64,000 bases of DNA from Trifolium pratense (lineage: Eukaryota; Streptophyta; Magnoliopsida; Fabales; Fabaceae), in NCBI RefSeq assembly GCF_020283565.1, contig NC_060061.1, forward strand, positions 17,335,362 to 17,399,361, in the 5' to 3' direction. Under the pieces are notes generated by a model. That model searched no databases and was not told the DNA's origin. It was given only the letters and a program-made list of their open reading frames with translations. A program made the translations under genes and the position numbers. Positions 37,554-50,298 of this stretch are shown piece by piece (within the stretch, counting starts at the first letter, position 1; the number at the start of each line of letters is the position of its first letter).

Positions 37554-38737
37554 CCGTTGTCTTCGGACTGTGTGGGTTATGTGTCGATCAGAGCAGGTCT
37601 GTGCAGTCAGACCAAGTGAGTATTGTGTGTCAGTCGTGTTGGTCTAACAATTTTGTTGTGTTTGTTTTGTGAAATCACTTATATTGTTCATTTAGGAACT
37701 ATGAGTGATGTGAATTGGATTAATTATTCGTTCTTTTTGTGAGTAATGGTGTGAGTGCTATACTCCTATGTTTATAATAGTTGTATATGCGTAGAGTTTA
37801 ACCTTTTTGTAGTTTAAACTTGATGGATTGATGCTTATTTGCTAATTGTTGATGATCCGGCATGATGTAAAACTGCATGTGACGATCCGGCATGATATAA
37901 AACTGCATGTGGTAATGATTTGAAATAATTTTAAAAACTAATATTATTTCTTGAAGATTTTGGTGAAAATATAGAGTTATTTTCTTTTGAGTGAGTGAAA
38001 ATTAATTTTCAAAATGGTGAGAAGAGTAGGATATTAATGTGTCCTGATATGGGTTTGTTATATGTTTGTTTATAACATGTGCTAGATGATTACTAGGCAT
38101 TTGAATTGCTATGCGTTTTATGAGTAAAAACATGAAGATCTCATAATTCTATGTTGTGATTGTTGATGCATGATTCTAATTGTGCTTTCAAGTCTATAAT
38201 GATGTTATATGCTTGATGTTTTGGATTTTGTGGATTAGTGAGTCGAGAAAACGAGAGTTTAGTGAGCGTAAGTTCAAAACCGTAGCAGAGCACCCAGATT
38301 TTTGGATGTGCTCGCTAGGCGAAGAATGAACCTCGCTGAGTCTCGCTAAGTCTTGCTAAATCCTGTGAATGTTTTTGACTTGTCTCGCCGGGAGCTCGCT
38401 AGCTTTTGCTAAGCGAGGGAGCCAGACAAGAAATTTATTTTGTTGACGTCTTGTTCTGAGTTGATTTAATGTGAGTATGAATTATTGCTATGCAATGTTC
38501 ATTTTTCTTGTGTTGTTTTGATTTCCTAACTTTGAAAAGTGAGGGAAGTATAGGTTACTTGAATGCTTGCATGAATTTGTGTTAGTGTTTAGGTATCGTG
38601 GGTTAGGTTTTGTCCCCTGTATGCGACATGCGTGTAAACGATGTCGATACTAGTTTCTTCTTAGGAAGAATATGTTTAGAGACGATAGAACAGTTAGGTG
38701 TGAGCACTGGAAGTTCTAGTGGAAGAGTAGGAGTGAG
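37554..38737 (+). other. Leader of Gypsy element (gene J)
   Basis: No reading frame. Contains a paired motif GATCCGGCATGAT...AAAACTGCATGTG (37855-37911) and a cluster of TCGCTAAG/GCGA motifs at 38310-38420. The first 140 bp resemble the leader of the element in gene K (minus strand, 59250-59100). Confidence 0.65.
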
Positions 38738-38940
38738 TTTGAGATAAGTGGGGGAGAAGGTTATATCCCTCCGAGATGTTTCGATCGTGAGAAGATGAGA
38801 TGAGTAGAGATGTTCTTGAAGCGGAATATTCAGGAATTGGTGACGTTGTTCGAAGTGGAATGAATGGGCGCAACAAGTTGTGAGAAACTATTAGAAGAGG
38901 AGTTGTCGGACCAAGTGTTTCGCCGTGAGGCGTTAGTGAG
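38738..38940 (+). other. Conserved GATAAGTGGGGGAGAAG segment of the Gypsy internal region
   Basis: GAGATAAGTGGGGGAGAAG...AGATGTTTCGA...GTAGAGATGTTCTTGAAG is also found on the minus strand at about 58620-58530 in the element of gene K. The coding origin is not recognised. Confidence 0.6.
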
Positions 38941-38989
38941 ATTGGTTAAGTGAGATGAAGAGTATTCGGAAGGATTTAAGATCATGTGT

Positions 38990-39390
38990 TGCACTAAAAG
39001 TATGGAGGCGTGTTTGGTGGACCAAAGTTGAAGTACCTGTTTGATCGAAATGAGTCGAATATGAAGAAGAGGGAGTGATTGAGATTCTTGAGGAGGTGAT
39101 GATTTTGAAGTAAGTTGTCATCCAAGTGGATCGGATGTTGTACCGGATTCTTGAGTAAGAAGCTTTATGTGAGTCATGCATATGGTAGTAGGATGAATTG
39201 GTTGAACAATTTGGAGTTCTAAGTCTAGTGTGTGAAGTGACTTTCGGAAGAGATTTGAGAAGCTTAGAGAAAGAGATGTGAAGATTAGTGAATCGTTGGT
39301 GTTAATTAATCGATGAAGGGAAGTAGGTTTTAAAGTAAATAAGAATGGAGTTGAGAAATATCATAATAGGATTGGTATGTTTGTTGAATC
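38990..39390 (+). pseudogene. Decayed Gypsy pol: RNase H C-terminus and integrase N-terminus
   Basis: Short legible runs in order: LKVW near 38994; KYLFDRNESNMKKRE then stop from 39031; DDFEV..CHPSG...VVPDS to about 39153, matching the RNase H end of chromovirus pol (KYLF...LNMRQRR; YHPG...VADALSR); QFGVLSLVCEVT from about 39208; and REVGFKVNKNGV from about 39318, matching the segment before the integrase zinc finger. In-frame stops and shifts separate them. Domains are recognised by motif only. Confidence 0.7.
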
Positions 39391-40649
39391 GTTGGAAGTG
39401 AGGATTGTATGAGTAGTCGAGTTTATTCGAAGATGGAAGTAGGATAACAATTCGAAAGATTTTGTGAGAGGCTTGCCAAAGAAAGGGTAATTGGATTTGG
39501 ATAATGACAGGGCAATTTGTGTCGAAGTTGAATGAGATCCTAGAAGTGGAGATGAAGCTAAAAGAGGGGTATTATTTTTGAATGATGAAGAATAAGAAAG
39601 TTAGCCGTTGGAGAACGTGTTGAGAGTGAGTAATAGGAGGTCATGTTGGAAGTGACTTGTGTTAGGTGGGAGTTTGCGAAAAGGATTATCGCACATGTGA
39701 GTAGATGTTGTGTTCGAGCACATATAGTAAGGAGTTGAAGGCGATGCCTAAGGTAAGTATCGGAGAGCATTTTGTAGTGCCCAAAAGATAAGAGTGAGTA
39801 AGTATTTGCTAAGGAATTTGGATTTGTGGAATGGAAGAGTCGGTAGAGACTAGTTTTGTTAGATGCATCGTGGATGTTGATGAGGTATGGTCACAATCGG
39901 TGACAATGAAGTAAAGGATTTTAAATTGTTTCATCATGGATGATGAAACGGTAGTGACTTGGTGCATAACTTAAAATGTATTTGGACGAGAATTTTGGAA
40001 ATTTTCTAGAGATGTCATATTGGGATTAGACAAGGAGTCATGAGTAAGAATACTAAGACAAAGGTTGATTAGAATTTAATGGATGGGATTAGATCGTATG
40101 ACGAGTATTTGGAGCTTTGTGAATTTAATTCGATGAGTGAATAAACGGAGAAGAGTGTGCTTGTTGCAATGCAAGATGATGGGGAACATGGATAGATGGA
40201 GTGTGAGAGAATTGAAGATGTTGTTGGAATCAGCGAGATAGAGGTTATGATTGTTTGGAGAACCAATTTTAGGCGGTAGCCTAATTTTGAAGTAGCGAAT
40301 TGCTAAGGGATTAAGGAGAAGTGGTATTGGAAAATGTTTGCGTTAAGGAATGCAAAGGTTGGTTAAGAGATTACTTGGGAATAGAGTAGTCGTATTGGAT
40401 TCGACTCAATGTGAGAAAAGGAATTTGACGGTTAGAGACGGTAGTTTTTAGCATGTGTCAATGAAGTTTGAGAATGTTGGTCATCGAGTGATATGTTGGA
40501 ATAAGATTCAAATATGAATAAGTGGTGTAGCACAGTTAAGCGATTCATGAGGGAATCAAAGATTTATGAGAATTATGGAGTTGTGGAAGTATTCCACGGA
40601 AGTATCTTTCGGAGAGTTCGATTGGTTATACCTGTTTTGGGGCAGAGTT
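39391..40649 (+). pseudogene. Further decayed pol sequence of Gypsy element
   Basis: Position implies integrase and beyond, but no intact motif could be read. It parallels minus-strand DNA at about 57830-57010 in the other Gypsy element (shared runs such as ATAAGAAAGTTAGCC and CATCATGGA.GATGAAA). Confidence 0.5.
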
Positions 40650-40654
40650 GTGAG
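40650..40654. other. Target duplication GTGAG, left (nested element)
   Basis: Repeated at 49992-49996; only the outermost ends of the three-LTR block are flanked by it. Confidence 0.92.
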
Positions 40655-43249
40655 TGTAACATCCCGGATTTTTATCCAAGATATTTCTAAAAACCATATT
40701 TAGTTAGAAAATGTGCCGCTATTTTTTTTTTCTTTGTCGAATAAATAGTTATAAAATAATTCAAATAGAATTCTTGGAAATATAAACTTAATTAAAATGA
40801 GTAATAGTTTAAAATTTCCAGCGGAAGAAAATACAACAATGAATTTATTACATAAAATTCTCAATTTACAAAACCCAATTTTTCCCCGTTCGTACGCGCT
40901 TCAAGCATCACATCACATTCAATCAAAGCTTTCTCCTTGAGTACCTAAAATGTTGGTTGTAAGGGTCAATTTCCTGGTCCACATTGAATCATACTCACCA
41001 CAAGAAAATGTTATAAAATAATAACAAAACACTCCACCTTATCGAAAATATAATTATTAGTTTATTATAAAAACTTTTTGGTGATAAGAGTCACATATAC
41101 AAACATAGGTAGCATACCATTGTTACACGGCAGGAGTAAATAAAGTAGCATGATAACACATTGCAAATTGCATAGCTAATCAAATGAACCGGGAGAAGCA
41201 ACGATCACAATTTTATTATGGACCAATTACACCTTTTATTTACACGAAAACAAGAAAGAAAATAGATTTCCACACATAATCGTACACAATGAAACATAGG
41301 ATAATGACATAACAATACACATAATATTCACCATGTCACAAAACAAGTATTAGTATTTAGTAGTGCACTCTTTCACAATATATACTATACTGACAAAGCA
41401 TACCATATACATACATAAAATTAAATATATTAAGTATGTAACATTATAGTTCATTAATGTATCCATAGAATAGAACAGTCTAATTCGTTGTCTAGCTTTA
41501 TTTATTTAATTTCTTTTCTTTTTTCTTTTCAATTACGTTAAATAATATATCTATTTATGTAAGGTTCATTCCTTTGGTTCTTTTATTCTCTTCCTTTTTA
41601 CATTGGTCTTTTATAATCGGGATAATCATCTACTACTATTTTTTTCCCCTTTCTATATGGAATGCAATGCAATCTCGACCACCCTATATGAGATACTAAT
41701 GATCCGGATAATAAGTCTCATACCAATGAGAAAAACCAGCCACACAGGCTCAAGCCACACAGGCTAAAAGTAAAACTAGCCACAAAGGCTCAAGCCACAC
41801 AGGCTAAAAATAAACAAGCCACACAGGCTAAAAGTGAACCAACCACACATGCTCAAGCCACACGGGCTAAAAGTGAACCAGCCACACAGGCTACCTATAT
41901 AGACTAGGGTATACACATCCTATATGATGCATGAAACACCACTTCCTTAACAAGACCAACCTAACCTGTCACATAACTATTCCTCCCTACACTTTTATTT
42001 ATATTTCCCTTATTTATACCAATGAGCAATAAAAGAAGTCTTCCAAGCATAATCATCACACGAACTTGCACAGCATACTATTCTTATATCACATGGTGAA
42101 TTTATATGTAAATAATACAATAAAGAAACCCACACAAAACTTAAGTCCAAAACATATATGTAGAACAACACAAAGAGTATTTTGATCATAATTGAATCCA
42201 AGCATAACAACACGACATATTTATTGCACATAACAAGTATTATCAATTTATTATTATCGTTTATTTTTATAAGTCTATTCCTTTGGGTTCATTTTAAGCG
42301 ACAAAGGCTTTACTATTATTCCACAACAAATCCCTATGTAGCATGAATGTATGGGGAAAAAGCCCTTACCTTAGGCGCTTTCCTTCCAAGCATACACTAG
42401 CCTAAATTCGCAGCTACCGCATCTCTCGTTCTAGAGTCCGTTTTGACAATCCAACTGAGAACCATATGCCACGATTGATTTAGGGGAGAATAAGGCCAAG
42501 AACATAGCTTGATTATTACTTGAATACTAGAGGAGAGTACAAGTAATAGCAAGGGTGTAAGACTTTGTTTGTGGAGGCTAGGCTGGTTTTATGATGTTGT
42601 CAGGCGTGTACCGAGTTGTGAAAGGAAGGGTAGTCCTATATATTGAGGTGTAGAATGAACTGATGTTTCATCGGACCAAAAGAAGTAATAAAGAAGAATT
42701 CTTTGCATATAATTAATCATTAATTGAGGTAATGACAGCAATCAAGCTGTTAATTACTCATTCACCGAGAATGGAATGGAATCAATACAAATTTATGGCC
42801 ATAGAAGGAAAATGGTTATGGACATTCATTGGCTATTATGGGTATTTAATGAGATTGAAAGGAAGATGATGTGATACAGTGATTTGGCAAGCTGAAGACT
42901 ATCATAAGAAAATACAATAGGTTTCATGGTGGGAGAAATAAAGGATATTCATTGCTTCTAATTAGCCATTTTACGGTAATGAAATCATAGAGCATCATTG
43001 GCCAACTGTCATGCTAATCTTGTGGGATGTGATAGTGCAAAGTAAGACTGATTCAATTATTCTTTTACCTTAGTTAAATTGACCAACTAAACTAATAATT
43101 GATATATTAGGTATAATACTAGTTATAATTAGTCACATGATATAGGCTTAATTATAATTTTCGTTAAATTCTTTATAATAAAATAAGTGGTCAAATAATA
43201 AATCAAGAAAATCACTAATAATATGTGTATAAAATATTGGGTTGTTACA
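40655..43249 (-). repeat. Nested element, LTR 1 (left)
   Basis: 2595 bp; plus-strand ends TGTAACATCC...GTTGTTACA. No gene; contains a GCCACACAGGCT minisatellite. Confidence 0.92.
41739..41892. repeat. GCCACACAGGCT minisatellite in LTR 1
   Basis: Eight copies of a GCCACACAGGCT core, with CAA or AAAAGTGAACCA-type linkers alternating. Confidence 0.85.
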
Positions 43250-43262
43250 TTATCACCTCCTT
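43250..43262 (-). other. Polypurine tract, nested element, first unit
   Basis: AAGGAGGTGATAA on the minus strand, next to LTR 1. Confidence 0.75.
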
Positions 43263-44010
43263 AAAAGAGTTTCGTCCTCGAAACTAGAAAGTAAAAAGAT
43301 CAAGTAAATTTCTCTCATAAAATCAAAATAATAAAACCACTTGTTATAAACCATGAAGTTAAAATATTTTGACACAAATAAAATTGCTATCTATATATTA
43401 AAATAAATTTCTCGGGTCTTACATTCTACCCACCAAAAATTAGTTTCGTCCCCGAAACTAGACAATAGAAAAAGATTTGAAGTATAATTTTCAAAAGCTA
43501 CTTATATAATATACTTCTTTAAATAAATATCAATAATATAAGAACGCTTAAGAATAAAGTAGAACATCGTTCCGCTGCGCACTCTGATGTCAAATAAATA
43601 CGTCATCTAAATTGAACTATTCTCATAAGAATTAAAAACATCATTGTATGAATATAGAATTTTGTTTTAATAGAATAAAAATAAAAATGAAGCACCTACA
43701 AAATAAGAGGGTAGAACAGTAACAATAATAATTTTTTTTTCCTTCTAAAAAGTTGAAACGGTTCGTAAAAATAGTGCTTCTTTTCTAAGTAAAAGGTTTA
43801 AAATTCATTCAATACGAAGTTCACATAAACGAAAATATAGTTTCTAACAATCATTCCTTTAAACAAAAGAAATCACACAATTATCTTAAACAAATCACAC
43901 TAAGAAACATCAATTTTAACAAAGTCGAACATAGGTCACAAAACAATCAAAGCATGCGTCATAAAAATAAAACATCGTTCCCACCCCAAAAATATTTGTC
44001 CGAGGATTAT
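43263..44010 (-). other. Non-coding internal segment 1 of nested element
   Basis: AT-rich, no reading frame. Two CGAGGACGAAACT-like motifs (plus-strand GTTTCGTCCTCGAAACT near 43270 and GTTTCGTCCCCGAAACT near 43444) suggest a duplicated 3' end. Confidence 0.7.
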
Positions 44011-44023
44011 TGCTCTGATACCA
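44011..44023 (-). other. Primer binding site, nested element, first unit
   Basis: TGGTATCAGAGCA on the minus strand, two bases from LTR 2. Confidence 0.9.
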
Positions 44024-44025
44024 AA

Positions 44026-46620
44026 TGTAACATCCCGGATTTTTATCCAAGATATTTCTAAAAACCATATTTAGTTAGAAAATGTGCCGCTATTTTTTTT
44101 TTCTTTGTCGAATAAATAGTTATAAAATAATTCAAATAGAATTCTTGGAAATATAAACTTAATTAAAATGAGTAATAGTTTAAAATTTCCAGCGGAAGAA
44201 AATACAACAATGAATTTATTACATAAAATTCTCAATTTACAAAACCCAATTTTTCCCCGTTCGTACGCGCTTCAAGCATCACATCACATTCAATCAAAGC
44301 TTTCTCCTTGAGTACCTAAAATGTTGGTTGTAAGGGTCAATTTCCTGGTCCACATTGAATCATACTCACCACAAGAAAATGTTATAAAATAATAACAAAA
44401 CACTCCACCTTATCGAAAATATAATTATTAGTTTATTATAAAAACTTTTTGGTGATAAGAGTCACATATACAAACATAGGTAGCATACCATTGTTACACG
44501 GCAGGAGTAAATAAAGTAGCATGATAACACATTGCAAATTGCATAGCTAATCAAATGAACCGGGAGAAGCAACGATCACAATTTTATTATGGACCAATTA
44601 CACCTTTTATTTACACGAAAACAAGAAAGAAAATAGATTTCCACACATAATCGTACACAATGAAACATAGGATAATGACATAACAATACACATAATATTC
44701 AGCATGTCACAAAACAAGTATTAGTATTTAGTAGTGCACTCTTTCACAATATATACTATACTGACAAAGCATACCATATACATACATAAAATTAAATATA
44801 TTAAGTATGTAACATTATAGTTCATTAATGTATCCATAGAATAGAACAGTCTAATTCGTTGTCTAGCTTTATTTATTTAATTTCTTTTCTTTTTTCTTTT
44901 CAATTACGTTAAATAATATATCTATTTATGTAAGGTTCATTCCTTTGGTTCTTTTATTCTCTTCCTTTTTACATTGGTCTTTTATAATCGGGATAATCAT
45001 CTACTACTATTTTTTTCCCCTTTCTATATGGAATGCAATGCAATCTCGACCACCCTATATGAGATACTAATGATCCGGATAATAAGTCTCATACCAATGA
45101 GAAAAACCAGCCACACAGGCTCAAGCCACACAGGCTAAAAGTAAAACTAGCCACAAAGGCTCAAGCCACACAGGCTAAAAATAAACAAGCCACACAGGCT
45201 AAAAGTGAACCAACCACACATGCTCAAGCCACACGGGCTAAAAGTGAACCAGCCACACAGGCTACCTATATAGACTAGGGTATACACATCCTATATGATG
45301 CATGAAACACCACTTCCTTAACAAGACCAACCTAACCTGTCACATAACTATTCCTCCCTACACTTTTATTTATATTTCCCTTATTTATACCAATGAGCAA
45401 TAAAAGAAGTCTTCCAAGCATAATCATCACACGAACTTGCACAGCATACTATTCTTATATCACATGGTGAATTTATATGTAAATAATACAATAAAGAAAC
45501 CCACACAAAACTTAAGTCCAAAACATATATGTAGAACAACACAAAGAGTATTTTGATCATAATTGAATCCAAGCATAACAACACGACATATTTATTGCAC
45601 ATAACAAGTATTATCAATTTATTATTATCGTTTATTTTTATAAGTCTATTCCTTTGGGTTCATTTTAAGCGACAAAGGCTTTACTATTATTCCACAACAA
45701 ATCCCTATGTAGCATGAATGTATGGGGAAAAAGCCCTTACCTTAGGCGCTTTCCTTCCAAGCATACACTAGCCTAAATTCGCAGCTACCGCATCTCTCGT
45801 TCTAGAGTCCGTTTTGACAATCCAACTGAGAACCATATGCCACGATTGATTTAGGGGAGAATAAGGCCAAGAACATAGCTTGATTATTACTTGAATACTA
45901 GAGGAGAGTACAAGTAATAGCAAGGGTGTAAGACTTTGTTTGTGGAGGCTAGGCTGGTTTTATGATGTTGTCAGGCGTGTACCGAGTTGTGAAAGGAAGG
46001 GTAGTCCTATATATTGAGGTGTAGAATGAACTGATGTTTCATCGGACCAAAAGAAGTAATAAAGAAGAATTCTTTGCATATAATTAATCATTAATTGAGG
46101 TAATGACAGCAATCAAGCTGTTAATTACTCATTCACCGAGAATGGAATGGAATCAATACAAATTTATGGCCATAGAAGGAAAATGGTTATGGACATTCAT
46201 TGGCTATTATGGGTATTTAATGAGATTGAAAGGAAGATGATGTGATACAGTGATTTGGCAAGCTGAAGACTATCATAAGAAAATACAATAGGTTTCATGG
46301 TGGGAGAAATAAAGGATATTCATTGCTTCTAATTAGCCATTTTACGGTAATGAAATCATAGAGCATCATTGGCCAACTGTCATGCTAATCTTGTGGGATG
46401 TGATAGTGCAAAGTAAGACTGATTCAATTATTCTTTTACCTTAGTTAAATTGACCAACTAAACTAATAATTGATATATTAGGTATAATACTAGTTATAAT
46501 TAGTCACATGATATAGGCTTAATTATAATTTTCGTTAAATTCTTTATAATAAAATAAGTGGTCAAATAATAAATCAAGAAAATCACTAATAATATGTGTA
46601 TAAAATATTGGGTTGTTACA
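44026..46620 (-). repeat. Nested element, LTR 2 (middle)
   Basis: 2595 bp, shared by both internal units; minisatellite at 45110-45263. Confidence 0.92.
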
Positions 46621-47396
46621 TTATCACCTCCTTAAAAGAGTTTCGTCCTCGAAACTAGAAAGTAAAAAGATCAAGTAAATTTCTCTCATAAAATCAAAAT
46701 AATAAAACCACTTGTTATAAACCATGAAGTTAAAATATTTTGACACAAATAAAATTGCTATCTATATATTAAAATAAATTTCTCGGGTCTTACATTCTAC
46801 CCACCAAAAATTAGTTTCGTCCCCGAAACTAGACAATAGAAAAAGATTTGAAGTATAATTTTCAAAAGCTACTTATATAATATACTTCTTTAAATAAATA
46901 TCAATAATATAAGAACGCTTAAGAATAAAGTAGAACATCGTTCCGCTGCGCACTCTGATGTCAAATAAATACGTCATCTAAATTGAACTATTCTCATAAG
47001 AATTAAAAACATCATTGTATGAATATAGAATTTTGTTTTAATAGAATAAAAATAAAAATGAAGCACCTACAAAATAAGAGGGTAGAACAGTAACAATAAT
47101 AATTTTTTTTTCCTTCTAAAAAGTTGAAACGGTTCGTAAAAATAGTGCTTCTTTTCTAAGTAAAAGGTTTAAAATTCATTCAATACGAAGTTCACATAAA
47201 CGAAAATATAGTTTCTAACAATCATTCCTTTAAACAAAAGAAATCACACAATTATCTTAAACAAATCACACTAAGAAACATCAATTTTAACAAAGTCGAA
47301 CATAGGTCACAAAACAATCAAAGCATGCGTCATAAAAATAAAACATCGTTCCCACCCCAAAAATATTTGTCCGAGGATTATTGCTCTGATACCAAA
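46621..47396 (-). other. Non-coding internal segment 2 of nested element
   Basis: Repeat of 43250-44025, with purine tract at 46621-46633 and primer site at 47382-47394. Confidence 0.85.
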
Positions 47397-49991
47397 TGTA
47401 ACATCCCGGATTTTTATCCAAGATATTTCTAAAAACCATATTTAGTTAGAAAATGTGCCGCTATTTTTTTTTTCTTTGTCGAATAAATAGTTATAAAATA
47501 ATTCAAATAGAATTCTTGGAAATATAAACTTAATTAAAATGAGTAATAGTTTAAAATTTCCAGCGGAAGAAAATACAACAATGAATTTATTACATAAAAT
47601 TCTCAATTTACAAAACCCAATTTTTCCCCGTTCGTACGCGCTTCAAGCATCACATCACATTCAATCAAAGCTTTCTCCTTGAGTACCTAAAATGTTGGTT
47701 GTAAGGGTCAATTTCCTGGTCCACATTGAATCATACTCACCACAAGAAAATGTTATAAAATAATAACAAAACACTCCACCTTATCGAAAATATAATTATT
47801 AGTTTATTATAAAAACTTTTTGGTGATAAGAGTCACATATACAAACATAGGTAGCATACCATTGTTACACGGCAGGAGTAAATAAAGTAGCATGATAACA
47901 CATTGCAAATTGCATAGCTAATCAAATGAACCGGGAGAAGCAACGATCACAATTTTATTATGGACCAATTACACCTTTTATTTACACGAAAACAAGAAAG
48001 AAAATAGATTTCCACACATAATCGTACACAATGAAACATAGGATAATGACATAACAATACACATAATATTCAGCATGTCACAAAACAAGTATTAGTATTT
48101 AGTAGTGCACTCTTTCACAATATATACTATACTGACAAAGCATACCATATACATACATAAAATTAAATATATTAAGTATGTAACATTATAGTTCATTAAT
48201 GTATCCATAGAATAGAACAGTCTAATTCGTTGTCTAGCTTTATTTATTTAATTTCTTTTCTTTTTTCTTTTCAATTACGTTAAATAATATATCTATTTAT
48301 GTAAGGTTCATTCCTTTGGTTCTTTTATTCTCTTCCTTTTTACATTGGTCTTTTATAATCGGGATAATCATCTACTACTATTTTTTTCCCCTTTCTATAT
48401 GGAATGCAATGCAATCTCGACCACCCTATATGAGATACTAATGATCCGGATAATAAGTCTCATACCAATGAGAAAAACCAGCCACACAGGCTCAAGCCAC
48501 ACAGGCTAAAAGTAAAACTAGCCACAAAGGCTCAAGCCACACAGGCTAAAAATAAACAAGCCACACAGGCTAAAAGTGAACCAACCACACATGCTCAAGC
48601 CACACGGGCTAAAAGTGAACCAGCCACACAGGCTACCTATATAGACTAGGGTATACACATCCTATATGATGCATGAAACACCACTTCCTTAACAAGACCA
48701 ACCTAACCTGTCACATAACTATTCCTCCCTACACTTTTATTTATATTTCCCTTATTTATACCAATGAGCAATAAAAGAAGTCTTCCAAGCATAATCATCA
48801 CACGAACTTGCACAGCATACTATTCTTATATCACATGGTGAATTTATATGTAAATAATACAATAAAGAAACCCACACAAAACTTAAGTCCAAAACATATA
48901 TGTAGAACAACACAAAGAGTATTTTGATCATAATTGAATCCAAGCATAACAACACGACATATTTATTGCACATAACAAGTATTATCAATTTATTATTATC
49001 GTTTATTTTTATAAGTCTATTCCTTTGGGTTCATTTTAAGCGACAAAGGCTTTACTATTATTCCACAACAAATCCCTATGTAGCATGAATGTATGGGGAA
49101 AAAGCCCTTACCTTAGGCGCTTTCCTTCCAAGCATACACTAGCCTAAATTCGCAGCTACCGCATCTCTCGTTCTAGAGTCCGTTTTGACAATCCAACTGA
49201 GAACCATATGCCACGATTGATTTAGGGGAGAATAAGGCCAAGAACATAGCTTGATTATTACTTGAATACTAGAGGAGAGTACAAGTAATAGCAAGGGTGT
49301 AAGACTTTGTTTGTGGAGGCTAGGCTGGTTTTATGATGTTGTCAGGCGTGTACCGAGTTGTGAAAGGAAGGGTAGTCCTATATATTGAGGTGTAGAATGA
49401 ACTGATGTTTCATCGGACCAAAAGAAGTAATAAAGAAGAATTCTTTGCATATAATTAATCATTAATTGAGGTAATGACAGCAATCAAGCTGTTAATTACT
49501 CATTCACCGAGAATGGAATGGAATCAATACAAATTTATGGCCATAGAAGGAAAATGGTTATGGACATTCATTGGCTATTATGGGTATTTAATGAGATTGA
49601 AAGGAAGATGATGTGATACAGTGATTTGGCAAGCTGAAGACTATCATAAGAAAATACAATAGGTTTCATGGTGGGAGAAATAAAGGATATTCATTGCTTC
49701 TAATTAGCCATTTTACGGTAATGAAATCATAGAGCATCATTGGCCAACTGTCATGCTAATCTTGTGGGATGTGATAGTGCAAAGTAAGACTGATTCAATT
49801 ATTCTTTTACCTTAGTTAAATTGACCAACTAAACTAATAATTGATATATTAGGTATAATACTAGTTATAATTAGTCACATGATATAGGCTTAATTATAAT
49901 TTTCGTTAAATTCTTTATAATAAAATAAGTGGTCAAATAATAAATCAAGAAAATCACTAATAATATGTGTATAAAATATTGGGTTGTTACA
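47397..49991 (-). repeat. Nested element, LTR 3 (right)
   Basis: 2595 bp; minisatellite at 48481-48634. On the minus strand this is the 5'-most LTR. Confidence 0.92.
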
Positions 49992-49996
49992 GTGAG
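49992..49996. other. Target duplication GTGAG, right (nested element)
   Basis: Matches 40650-40654. Confidence 0.92.
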
Positions 49997-50284
49997 TACC
50001 GTAGAATGTGAGTCTGTGGATGTTTCGTGCGAAGTTGACGTTTTAGCGGTTTGATAAGAATGGTTTATGCCGATATCATGATTGTTGACTATCTATCGAC
50101 AAATTGAGGAACTGGCCGTCCTTGATCTCTTGTTGATAAATGGACAAAAATTGTGTTGGATGGGATAAACTAATTTTGTCATACTTGGTAATGTGTAGCG
50201 TTTTGAACGTTTCGTTGGAGGGTCGGATATAGGAGTTATCCGGAGTTGTTTTAGTAGTGTAATTTTCGAGGGCGAAAATCTTTT
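49997..50284 (+). pseudogene. 3' end of internal region, Gypsy element (gene J)
   Basis: Continues the host element after the nested insertion. It includes ATGATTGTTGACTATCTATC and the terminal TTTCGAGGGCGAAAATCTT; the same blocks occur on the minus strand at about 56920-56525 in the Gypsy element of gene K. Confidence 0.65.
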
Positions 50285-50298
50285 AAGTGGGGGAGAGT
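50285..50298 (+). other. Polypurine tract, Gypsy element (gene J)
   Basis: AAGTGGGGGAGAGT directly before the 3' LTR. Confidence 0.85.

Larger units (their letters stand above)
40655..49991 (-). mobile_element. Three-LTR tandem non-autonomous LTR retrotransposon (9337 bp)
   Basis: Structure LTR-internal-LTR-internal-LTR: LTRs 40655-43249, 44026-46620, 47397-49991 (2595 bp each), internals 43250-44025 and 46621-47396 (776 bp each), exact period 3371 bp. Purine tracts and initiator-Met primer sites at both internals show minus orientation. Internals code for nothing; the tail ...TTCGAGGACGAAACT before the purine tract is the usual end of Gypsy elements. The LTRs appear identical except C at 41331 versus G at 44702 and 48073. 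One 5-bp duplication flanks the whole block, so one insertion was followed by unequal LTR recombination, or a tandem form was inserted. Confidence 0.92.

Noticed and set aside
41739..41892. Regular GCCACACAGGCT repeats as a CRISPR-like array
   Set aside because: Spacers are themselves repeated and short, the host is a plant, and the block lies in a retrotransposon LTR.
42010..42246. 78-codon frame repeated at 45381 and 48752
   Set aside because: LTR sequence of the nested element; repeated only because the LTR is.
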